DNA from: Frankiales bacterium
GTDB taxonomy: Bacteria > Actinomycetota > Actinomycetes > Mycobacteriales > SCTD01
Reading direction: 5' to 3'
Assembly: GCA_025465145.1 (NCBI GenBank)
Contig: JAODNS010000182.1
Location: 1 to 8,386 of the forward strand
Length of the DNA: 8,386 bases
Both the position numbers and the translations under genes were made by a program. The notes under the pieces were generated by a model that did not search any database, was not told where the DNA came from, and saw only the letters and a list, made by a program, of their open reading frames with translations. How positions within the stretch are numbered: the first letter of the stretch is position 1; every line of letters begins with the position of its first letter. Positions 1-5,755 of the stretch are shown one piece after another.

Positions 1-1
1 T

Positions 2-343
2 CTCGACTGGGCCACAGGTCAGCCGCGGCCGGGACCGCACGGGCTGCTGGAGCCGTCCGGTCCGCGCCTCGGGGTCGACGCGGTCGGCGACTGCGACCTC
101 CTGCTGGTGCCGGCGCTGGCCGTCGACCGCACCGGCACGCGACTCGGTCGCGGCGGCGGCTCGTACGACCGGGCGCTGGCCCGGTGCAGCGGGCGCGCCG
201 TCGCGCTGCTGCACGACGGCGAGGTGCTGGACGTGCTGCCGGCCGAGCCGCATGACCGCCGCGTCACCGCGTGGGTGACGCCGACGGGTGGCCTGCAGGA
301 GCCAGCACCAGCACCCGGACGCCGACCGCCGCCGCACTGCTGA
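2..343 (+). CDS. 5-formyltetrahydrofolate cyclo-ligase, C-terminal part (5' end outside window)
   Basis: The enzyme (5,10-methenyltetrahydrofolate synthetase) uses ATP to convert 5-formyl-THF to 5,10-methenyl-THF in cytosolic one-carbon metabolism. The frame is open from base 2 and gives the last 113 residues. Seen directly: a W..G..G.LEP segment (residues 3-18), the hydrophobic strand LLLVPALAVD (33-42), the family signature DRTGTRLGRGGGSYDR (42-57) that forms the nucleotide/substrate loop, and the closing LP.EPHD..V..WVTP.G (79-96). Family members usually end close to that TP.G. Here about 17 further residues rich in Pro and Arg follow before TGA 341-343, and the DNA encoding them is also the 3' end of the convergent MFS gene. 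In M. tuberculosis the equivalent gene (Rv0992c) is next to the FmdB-type gene Rv0991c; here they are about 5.4 kb apart. The family call is secure. The start and N-terminus cannot be seen. Confidence 0.93.
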   Translation, partial: LDWATGQPRPGPHGLLEPSGPRLGVDAVGDCDLLLVPALAVDRTGTRLGRGGGSYDRALARCSGRAVALLHDGEVLDVLPAEPHDRRVTAWVTPTGGLQEPAPAPGRRPPPHC

Positions 344-1529
344 CGGCGATGACGGCGGCGAGCGGCACGGCGCTGTCGCTGCCGGCGAGGCCGACGAGCG
401 GCGCGACGAGGCCACCGACGAGGTACTGCGACAGCCCGAGCAGCGCGGACGCGCTGCCGGCCGTGCGCGGGTGGTCCGCGAGCGCCAGCGCGGCGGCGTT
501 CGGGGCGACCAGCCCGACGCTCAGGACGACGAGCAGCAGCGACGGCAGCACCGCAGGCAGGCCGAGGTCCAGCAGCACCGAGACGAGCAGCGCGGCCGCT
601 CCGGTGGCCGAGACCGCGATACCGGCCGTCAGCAGCGCGCGCGGTCCGTACCGGCCGACGACTCGCGCCGACACCTGGCTGGCCGCGATCAGGCCGAAGG
701 CGTTGGCGCCGAACACCAGGCTGAACGTCTGCGCCGAGAGCCCGTACTTCGTCTGCAGCACGAACGAGGAACCGGCGATGTACGCGAACAGCGAGCCGAA
801 GACGAAGCCCGCGGACAGGGCGCAGCCGACGAACCCGCGGTCGCGCAGCAGCCGGCCGAACGTGCCCAGCGTCGCGCGGGCCCCGCCGGGCTGCCGACGC
901 TCCGGCGGCAGCGTCTCGGGCAGCTGCAGGGACACGAGCGCGGCCAGCAGCAGGCCGAAGCCGGTGAGCACCACGAACACGCCGCGCCAGCCGGCGACCT
1001 CCAGCACCTGCGCGCCGAGCAGCGGCGCGAGGATCGGCGCCAACCCGTTGATCAACATGAGCACCGCGAAGAACCTGGCAGCCTCGACGCCCGTGTAGAG
1101 GTCGCGCACGACGGCGCGGGCGATGACGATGCCGGCGGAGCCGCCCAGCCCTTGCAGCAGCCGCAGCGCCACCAGCGACTCGATGCCCGGTGCGCTCGCG
1201 CAGAGGACGGATGCCACCGCGTACAGCAGCAGTCCGCCGACGAGCGGCCGGCGCCGGCCGAACCGGTCGCTGAGCGGTCCGGCCAGGACCTGCCCAGCGG
1301 CGAGGCCGACGAGGCAGGTGGTGATCGTCAGCTGCACGGGCGCCTCGGTCGTGCCGAGCTCGCGGGCCAGCGCCGGGAAGCCCGGCAGGTACATGTCCAG
1401 CGACATCGGCCCGAACGCGGAAAGGGCACCGAGCAGCAGCACCAGCCGGCGCCGGCCGGTGGGCAGCCCGGGCCGGTCGAGCAGGTCGTCCGCGCCCGAG
1501 GCCGCGGCCGTCCCGGGGGTCGTGGTCAC
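264..1529 (-). CDS. Bcr/CflA-type MFS multidrug exporter
   Basis: This is a 421-aa proton-driven drug:H+ antiporter of the cytoplasmic membrane, in the 12-TM DHA1 Bcr/CflA group. Seen: a polar N-terminus of about 28 residues, TM1 with the group-typical SLDMYLPGFP (43-52), motif A GPLSDRFGRRRPL (84-96) between TM2 and TM3, RLLQGLGGSAG (123-133) and ARAVVRDLYTG (137-147) in the TM4 region, NGLAPILAPLLGA (161-173) in TM5, WRGVF (181-185), and LPETL before the central loop. Alternating hydrophobic segments then continue to the C-terminus. Length is normal for the family. The start is GTG 1529-1527, 10 bp after the TAG of the upstream sensor gene, with only a weak GAG-type ribosome site, so co-transcription or translational coupling is likely. 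The last 80 bp overlap the convergent cyclo-ligase gene. Substrates of this group (bicyclomycin, chloramphenicol, sulfonamides, peptides) cannot be predicted from sequence. Confidence 0.92.
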   Translation of the reverse strand: MTTTPGTAAASGADDLLDRPGLPTGRRRLVLLLGALSAFGPMSLDMYLPGFPALARELGTTEAPVQLTITTCLVGLAAGQVLAGPLSDRFGRRRPLVGGLLLYAVASVLCASAPGIESLVALRLLQGLGGSAGIVIARAVVRDLYTGVEAARFFAVLMLINGLAPILAPLLGAQVLEVAGWRGVFVVLTGFGLLLAALVSLQLPETLPPERRQPGGARATLGTFGRLLRDRGFVGCALSAGFVFGSLFAYIAGSSFVLQTKYGLSAQTFSLVFGANAFGLIAASQVSARVVGRYGPRALLTAGIAVSATGAAALLVSVLLDLGLPAVLPSLLLVVLSVGLVAPNAAALALADHPRTAGSASALLGLSQYLVGGLVAPLVGLAGSDSAVPLAAVIAVSSAAAVGVRVLVLAPAGHPSASPTR

Positions 1530-1539
1530 CCGCTCTGGT

Positions 1540-4500
1540 CTACCCGCGGTACTCCGCCACCAGCAACGCGAGGTCGTCGCCGAGCCGCCCGCCGACCGCA
1601 GCCTGCAGCGCCGCGTGGACGCCCTCCAGTGCGGCGTCGAGCCGGCCGCCGGCGGCGAGTGGCGTGAGCAGGCCCTTCAGGTCGACGAACCGCCCGTCCG
1701 GGTGGCGCGCCTCCAGGATCCCGTCGGTGTAGAGCAGCAGTCGGTCCCCCGGACGCAGCTGCACCCGTACGGGCGCCGGGTCCGCGCCGAGGCCGAGCGG
1801 CAGGCTGTCCGCGGCACCCACGGCCGTGAGAGCGCCGGCGGAGGCGAGCATCGCCGGCGGGTGCCCGCACGCGACGACCTCGCAGCTGCCGTCCGGTGCG
1901 ATCTCGGCGATGAGCGCGGTGACGAAGTCCTCCTCGCCGAGGTACGGCCGGAGCCGCTCGTCGACCTGCCGCGCGAGGGCGCCGAGGTCGGCGCACTCGT
2001 ACGCCGCGGAGCGGAAGTGGCCGAGCACGACGGTGGCCATCCGGACCGCCTCGAGTCCCTTGCCGCGCACGTCGCCGATGAGCAGCCGGACCGATCCGGC
2101 GCGCAGCACCGCCTCGTACATGTCGCCGCCGACCAGCGCATCGCGCGCCGCGCTCACGTACGACGCCGCGAGGGCGACCGGTCCGAGCGTGGCCGGCACA
2201 GGCGCGAGGATCGCGTGCTGGGCAGCCTCGGCCACACGCGTGATCGCGGCGAGCTGACCGCTCTGCTGCGCGTACGCCTGCGCGTTCTCGACCGCGACCG
2301 CGGCCCGCGCGGCGAGGTCCTCGGCGAAGGTCAGATCGGACTCGTCGTAGTGCCGGCCCGACTCGGCGGCGATGAGGCTCAGCGCGCCGAAGGTCCCCCG
2401 CCGCCCGGTGAGCGGCACCGTCAGGGCGCTGGACAGGCCGAGGTCGCGGATCATCCGGAGGTGCTCGGCATCGACCGCGCCGGCCCGCGCCTGCTCGTCG
2501 GTGATGTGCGCGTAGAGCTCGCTGATCCCCGTGCGGATGACGTTCGGCGCGCCGGTGGGGCTGTCCGGGTCGACCGGGTAGCGCTCGGCGAGCTCGGCGG
2601 CGAACGCGACTTTGTCCGGGTCCACGTGCGCGACGGCCAGCGTCTTCAGCTCCCCGTCCTCGAGGACGGCCACGCTGCACCAGTCGGCGAGCCGCGGGAC
2701 CGCGAGCTGGGCCAGCCGGGTCAGCGTCGCCCGGTAGTCGAGGCTGCTGCTCAGGTGCGACGACGCCTGCGCGAGGAACGCCAGCTTCTCGGTGGCCAGG
2801 CGGGCGCGGTCCAGCGCCCGGGCGCGGTCGAGCGCCTGCGCGCAGGCGTCCGCGATCGCCGACAGGAACCGGAGCTGGTCGTCGTCGAAGCGGTGCTCGA
2901 CCGGGAAGCTCAGCGAGATGACGCCGAGCCGGCGTACCCCCAGCGACACGGGGACGCAGACCAGGCTGCGGTCCTCCAGCGCCTGCCCGCGCAGCAGCGG
3001 GTAGGCGGCCTCCATCTCGCTGCGGTTGCGCAGCACGACCGTCCGACCCGTGCGCACAGCCTCGCTCGCCGGGAGCTCTGCGGCGGCGGGGAAGGACTGC
3101 CAGGCCGACGCGGCCGTGGACGACAGCCCGCTGTGGGCGATGACCTGCAGGCTGCCCTCCGCGGCGAGGACGCTGAAGGTCGTGATCGTCGCGCCGATCG
3201 CCTGCGCGGCGTGCGTGACGACGATCTGCGCGATCTCCCGCTCGTGCCGCGCACCGGTCAGCGCCGCGGTCACCTCCTGCAGCCGGCCCAGTCGACCGGC
3301 GAACGCCTCTGCATGGCTGCGGGCGCGGCGCTCGGCCTCGTACAGCTCGGTGCGCTCCAGGGCCTGCGCGGTCTGGGCGGCGAGCGCGGTGATGAAGGAG
3401 CGCTCGTCGGCGTCGAACAGCCGCGGCTGGTCGAAGCTGAGCCGCAGCGCGCCCCGCGCCCCCGCCGCGGACAGCAGGGGCACCACGCACAGCGACGCCG
3501 TCACCGTGGGCTCCAGCCGCACGAGGTCCGGGAACGCGCGGTCGAGCGCCAGCCGCGACTCCAGCCAGATCGCCTCGCCGCTGCGCAGCGCCGCCGGCAC
3601 CGGGAGCGGCTCGTCGAGGGACTCGCCGCGCAGCCGGTCGAGGAGCTCGTCGCGGTAGCCGCGGGCGGCCGGGATCCACAGCAGGCCGTTCTCGTCCGGC
3701 AGCAGGACGGCGCCGCCCCAGGCGCCCGTCACCGGCAGGCCGCCGTCGAGCACCACCCGGGCGACCTCCTGCGCGGTGGTGGCGCGCGACAGCTCCGCGG
3801 TGACGGCCTGCAGCCGGGCGCTGCGGGCACTCGCCCGCTGCGCGGCGGCGACGGTCGCCAGCTCCTCGAGCAGCCGCTGCTCGAACGTCTGCGGCGCGCT
3901 CGTCGGCTCGCCCGCGGCAGCCGCCCGCACCTGGTCGACGAGTCCGCGTACGTACCAGTGCCGGAAGACGCGGTGCGCCGGCGGCGTCTCCAGGGTCAGC
4001 AGCCGGGTGTCGCGCGCGTACGAGTCGGCGAGGTCGAGCGCGGCGAGGTAGTCCTCGCCCGCCTCGACGTCGCGCAGCGACAGCTGCACCCGCAGAACGG
4101 TGCGCGCCTCGCCGCGGTTGGCGGCCGCGACCGCCTGCCGCTTCACCGCCTGCCGCGCCTGGGCGAACCGGTGCACCACCGTGTCGATGAGCCGCGCCAG
4201 CTCCACCGGCACGGTCGCGGTCGAGCCGGAGGCAGCTCCGCCCGCCGCGAGGGTGAGCTCGCGGACGATGTTGTCCAGGTGCGCCTTCGCGCTCACCAGC
4301 AGGTCGGTGGGCACGTCACCGATCTCGACGGTGTAGGTCGGCTCGGCGTCCTCGTCGTCGTCCCACGCGGCCAGCAGGGCGTCGACGTCGGCGTCCTCGG
4401 CGTAGTCGGCGTCCGCCTCCTGGCCGGCCTGACCGTCGACCTGCGCCCACACCGTCTTGCCGCCGGGCAGCTGCTGGACGCCCCAGGTCCGGGAGAGCGC

Positions 4501-4800
4501 TTCCACCAGCGCGATCCCGCGGCCGGTCATCGCGTCGGTGCTCGCGAGCGGCCGCACCGGCGCCACCCTGCTGCCGTCCTGCACCTCGACGCGGATGCCG
4601 GCGCCGACCGCCCGCAGCCGCAGCTCCACCGAAGGCCCGGCGTGCAGGACGGCGTTCGTGACCAGCTCGGACACGACCAGCCGCAGGTCGTCGGCGACCT
4701 CGTCGAGGCCCCACGCGCGCGCGGTGTCAGCCGCGAGCGCGCGCGCCTGGGGTGCGGCGTCGAGCGCCGCGTCGAGCACGCGCGCCAGCGACCGCTCCAC
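1540..4800 (-). CDS. Fused RsbW-like kinase, triple-GAF, SpoIIE/PP2C phosphatase sensor protein
   Basis: This is a 1086-aa soluble multidomain regulator. Residues 1-122 form an HATPase_c_2 (RsbW/SpoIIAB-like) anti-sigma kinase module with N-box SELVTNAVLHA (E45, N49), G1 box VQDGS (D75), G2 box TGRGIALVEALS (92-103) and GKTVW (114-118). Next come an acidic linker with DALLA (140-144), an unassigned mostly helical region (about 155-295), and a helical linker leading into three GAF-like sensor domains (about 328-482, 505-658, 686-842). The C-terminal SpoIIE-type PP2C phosphatase (about 870-1084) keeps the metal-site motifs GGDMYEA (D893), GDVRGKG (D910), ACGHPP (977-982), YTDG (D1026) and GDDLALL (D1075/D1076), so it is probably active. 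By family knowledge the phosphatase activates, and the kinase inactivates, a STAS-domain anti-anti-sigma factor. None is encoded in the window. No membrane segment is seen, so cytosolic signals are likely. Start: GTG 4800-4798 with GGAGG at 4809-4805, a short spacing of 4. It probably forms an operon with the exporter. Confidence 0.93.
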   Translation of the reverse strand: MERSLARVLDAALDAAPQARALAADTARAWGLDEVADDLRLVVSELVTNAVLHAGPSVELRLRAVGAGIRVEVQDGSRVAPVRPLASTDAMTGRGIALVEALSRTWGVQQLPGGKTVWAQVDGQAGQEADADYAEDADVDALLAAWDDDEDAEPTYTVEIGDVPTDLLVSAKAHLDNIVRELTLAAGGAASGSTATVPVELARLIDTVVHRFAQARQAVKRQAVAAANRGEARTVLRVQLSLRDVEAGEDYLAALDLADSYARDTRLLTLETPPAHRVFRHWYVRGLVDQVRAAAAGEPTSAPQTFEQRLLEELATVAAAQRASARSARLQAVTAELSRATTAQEVARVVLDGGLPVTGAWGGAVLLPDENGLLWIPAARGYRDELLDRLRGESLDEPLPVPAALRSGEAIWLESRLALDRAFPDLVRLEPTVTASLCVVPLLSAAGARGALRLSFDQPRLFDADERSFITALAAQTAQALERTELYEAERRARSHAEAFAGRLGRLQEVTAALTGARHEREIAQIVVTHAAQAIGATITTFSVLAAEGSLQVIAHSGLSSTAASAWQSFPAAAELPASEAVRTGRTVVLRNRSEMEAAYPLLRGQALEDRSLVCVPVSLGVRRLGVISLSFPVEHRFDDDQLRFLSAIADACAQALDRARALDRARLATEKLAFLAQASSHLSSSLDYRATLTRLAQLAVPRLADWCSVAVLEDGELKTLAVAHVDPDKVAFAAELAERYPVDPDSPTGAPNVIRTGISELYAHITDEQARAGAVDAEHLRMIRDLGLSSALTVPLTGRRGTFGALSLIAAESGRHYDESDLTFAEDLAARAAVAVENAQAYAQQSGQLAAITRVAEAAQHAILAPVPATLGPVALAASYVSAARDALVGGDMYEAVLRAGSVRLLIGDVRGKGLEAVRMATVVLGHFRSAAYECADLGALARQVDERLRPYLGEEDFVTALIAEIAPDGSCEVVACGHPPAMLASAGALTAVGAADSLPLGLGADPAPVRVQLRPGDRLLLYTDGILEARHPDGRFVDLKGLLTPLAAGGRLDAALEGVHAALQAAVGGRLGDDLALLVAEYRG

Positions 4801-4804
4801 CGCA

Positions 4805-4858
4805 CCTCCGCCCCCTGCCGGACAAGCGGGCAGTGTGCCTCACGGCAGGGGGCGCAGG
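4805..4858 (-). promoter_or_regulatory. Long inverted repeat covering the sensor gene's Shine-Dalgarno sequence
   Basis: On the + strand CGCCCCCTGCCG (4809-4820) and CGGCAGGGGGCG (4843-4854) are a perfect 12-bp inverted repeat. After one mismatch (4808/4855) three more pairs follow (4805-4807 with 4856-4858). The loop is 22 nt. Read as leftward mRNA, the 3' arm contains the GGAGG ribosome site (4809-4805) of the sensor gene, whose GTG begins at 4800. The 5' arm lies about 18 nt after the TGA of the small membrane protein gene. It could act as an RBS-masking hairpin for read-through transcripts, as a terminator of the small upstream gene (no T-run follows, which is common in actinobacteria), or as both. 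The repeat is certain. The role is inference. Confidence 0.6.
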
Positions 4859-4876
4859 CTCAGCGGTGTCGCGGTG

Positions 4877-5020
4877 TCAGTAGTAGCGGCGGCGGGTGCC
4901 GCCCATCGGGACGAAGTTCAGGACCAGGCCCACGACCAGCAGGATCAGGCCGATGGTGACGAGCAGGCTCTGGCTGAGGACCAGCCCGAGGATGAGCAGG
5001 ATGACTCCGAGGACGACCAC
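4877..5020 (-). CDS. Small two-helix membrane protein, DUF6131-like
   Basis: This is a 47-aa protein of unknown function. It has two hydrophobic helices (about residues 2-16 and 19-36) separated by a short SQS turn, then a basic-aromatic tail, GGTRRRYY. The pattern of V(L)GVILLILG, then TIGLILLVVG, then a short RRR/H-YY tail resembles the actinobacterial DUF6131 family, which usually starts directly with M(V/I)(V/I)LG. I chose GTG 5020-5018 because it gives that family start and has GGAG at 5030-5027 with a spacing of 6. ATG 5038 has no clear ribosome site. GTG 5062 has GGGAAG (5073-5068) five bases upstream and would give 61 aa, so it is the main alternative. TGA is at 4879-4877. The gene is 76 bp upstream of the sensor gene on the same strand and could be the first gene of that operon. 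It probably sits in the cytoplasmic membrane; its role is unknown. Confidence 0.75.
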   Translation of the reverse strand: MVVLGVILLILGLVLSQSLLVTIGLILLVVGLVLNFVPMGGTRRRYY

Positions 5021-5123
5021 AAGGGGCTCCGTTCGCATCGCCGCCGCACCGGCGGGTCGCACGTGATCTTCCCGCCGCGCGACGGGTCTACACGCACGGT
5101 GATCACGGCGCCACCGCTCGTCT

Positions 5124-5135
5124 CCGCATATGCGG
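5124..5135. promoter_or_regulatory. Perfect 12-bp palindrome in the divergent intergenic region (possible operator)
   Basis: CCGCATATGCGG is a perfect 12-bp palindrome with an AT-rich core in an otherwise GC-rich region. It lies between the leftward small membrane protein gene and the rightward kinase gene, about 55 bp upstream of the candidate -10 at 5191. Its position and symmetry fit a binding site for a dimeric regulator serving one or both divergent genes. No family of regulator can be named from it. Confidence 0.3.
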
Positions 5136-5190
5136 CGGTGTGCGTGCTCTGCCGCGCTTTGTGGGGCTGGAGCAGCCGCGGAGCGCGCCG

Positions 5191-5196
5191 TACCAT
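5191..5196 (+). promoter_or_regulatory. Candidate -10 element for a leaderless kinase mRNA
   Basis: TACCAT fits the actinobacterial TANNNT -10 pattern. Its last base is 7 bp before the G of GTG 5203, so transcription would start at or next to the start codon. There is no purine-rich ribosome site before that GTG, which agrees with a leaderless transcript. The -35 is weak: CTGGAG at 5167-5172, 18 bp upstream. Confidence 0.45.
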
Positions 5197-5202
5197 CCCC
5201 CC

Positions 5203-5682
5203 GTGCCGGAGGTCCGCGGGTCGTTCTCGAGCGACCCGAGCAGCGTGCCGGCCGCGCGGCACCTGGTGACCCGCGCCCTCGCCGACTGGAGCTGCGACGA
5301 CGCCTCCTGGGCGGCCGCGCAGATCGTCGCCGAGCTGGCCGCCAACTGCGCGCTGCATGCGCGGACCGGGTTCGAGGTGCGCCTGGTGCAGTCGCGGGAC
5401 GCTCTCCGGCTCGAGGTCACCGACGGTTCGCGGGTGCGGGTGCAGCCGCGGCAGTACGGCGCGCAGGCGACGACCGGACGTGGTCTGCGGCTGGTCGAAC
5501 GGCTCAGCCAGGACTGGGGCGTCGAGATGGCGGCGACGGGCAAGACGGTGTGGGTCCTCCTGCACCCGGGTGAGGTGCTGGCGGACGACGAGGACGAGGG
5601 CGAGGCGGCTGCAGGCCTGGACGCGCTGCTCGCGTCGCTGGATGACGGTGGAGACGTGCGGCTGCTCGCCTGCGCGGCCTGA
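5203..5682 (+). CDS. Stand-alone RsbW/SpoIIAB-like ATP-binding anti-sigma kinase
   Basis: This is a 159-aa cytosolic protein of the HATPase_c_2 family. Members bind anti-anti-sigma (STAS) proteins or sigma factors and phosphorylate the STAS partner. Seen: helix SSVPAARHLVTRAL (13-26), N-box AELAANCALHA (E44, N48), G1 box VTDGS (D74), G2 box TGRGLRLVERLSQDWG (91-106) and GKTVWVLL (113-120), followed by an acidic tail (127-134), DALLASLDD (140-148) and a short C-terminus. All ATP-site boxes are intact. The same order, including the acidic stretch and a DALLA motif at the same residue number, is present in the fused sensor protein encoded divergently, so the two modules are paralogous. I chose GTG 5203 because the domain begins soon after it and a -10 lies 7 bp upstream. 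In-frame GTGs at 5140 and 5161 would add a Pro-rich stretch and have no ribosome site. The next gene, 73 bp downstream, has its own operator. Confidence 0.88.
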   Translation: MPEVRGSFSSDPSSVPAARHLVTRALADWSCDDASWAAAQIVAELAANCALHARTGFEVRLVQSRDALRLEVTDGSRVRVQPRQYGAQATTGRGLRLVERLSQDWGVEMAATGKTVWVLLHPGEVLADDEDEGEAAAGLDALLASLDDGGDVRLLACAA

Positions 5683-5716
5683 GCGCCCTGGACGGCACCG
5701 CCCGTCGTGCCGCACA

Positions 5717-5743
5717 CTGGCACTCGACAACCGAGAGTGCCAG
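5717..5743 (+). promoter_or_regulatory. CIRCE element (HrcA operator)
   Basis: CTGGCACTC (5717-5725), a 9-bp spacer (5726-5734) and GAGTGCCAG (5735-5743) form a perfect 9-9-9 inverted repeat. This is the exact architecture of CIRCE (TTAGCACTC-N9-GAGTGCTAA), with changes only in the outer bases of each arm, as in GC-rich variants. The right arm ends inside the AGGAGG ribosome site (5742-5747) of the FmdB-type gene. Bound HrcA could therefore block transcription, and the same repeat in mRNA could fold over the ribosome site. A weak promoter could lie upstream (TGGACG 5689-5694, CACACT 5713-5718); that part is uncertain. Confidence 0.9.
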
Positions 5744-5755
5744 GAGGAGACCCGC

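Noticed and set aside
288..1667. A 459-codon + strand frame across the exporter gene
   Set aside because: It is an antisense shadow with Arg/Gln-rich composition, while the minus strand shows MFS motifs and membrane segments.
1526..3679. A 717-codon leftward open frame overlapping the sensor gene
   Set aside because: It is a shifted frame of the sensor gene, with low-complexity Arg/Ala/Pro composition and no motifs.
4875..4880. CTGACA (leftward) as a -35 element for the sensor gene
   Set aside because: It overlaps the stop codon of the small membrane protein gene, and no TANNNT-like -10 is found 16-19 bp downstream.
1123..4959. A 1278-codon open frame on the + strand opposite the sensor gene
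   Set aside because: Its translation is dominated by R, G, A, V, Q and E with no domain pattern, while the opposite strand encodes recognisable kinase, GAF and phosphatase motifs throughout. Long antisense frames are expected in GC-rich DNA.
5140..5202. Upstream GTG starts (5140, 5161) for the stand-alone kinase
   Set aside because: They have no ribosome site, would add a Pro-rich segment outside the domain, and would place the likely -10 inside the coding region.
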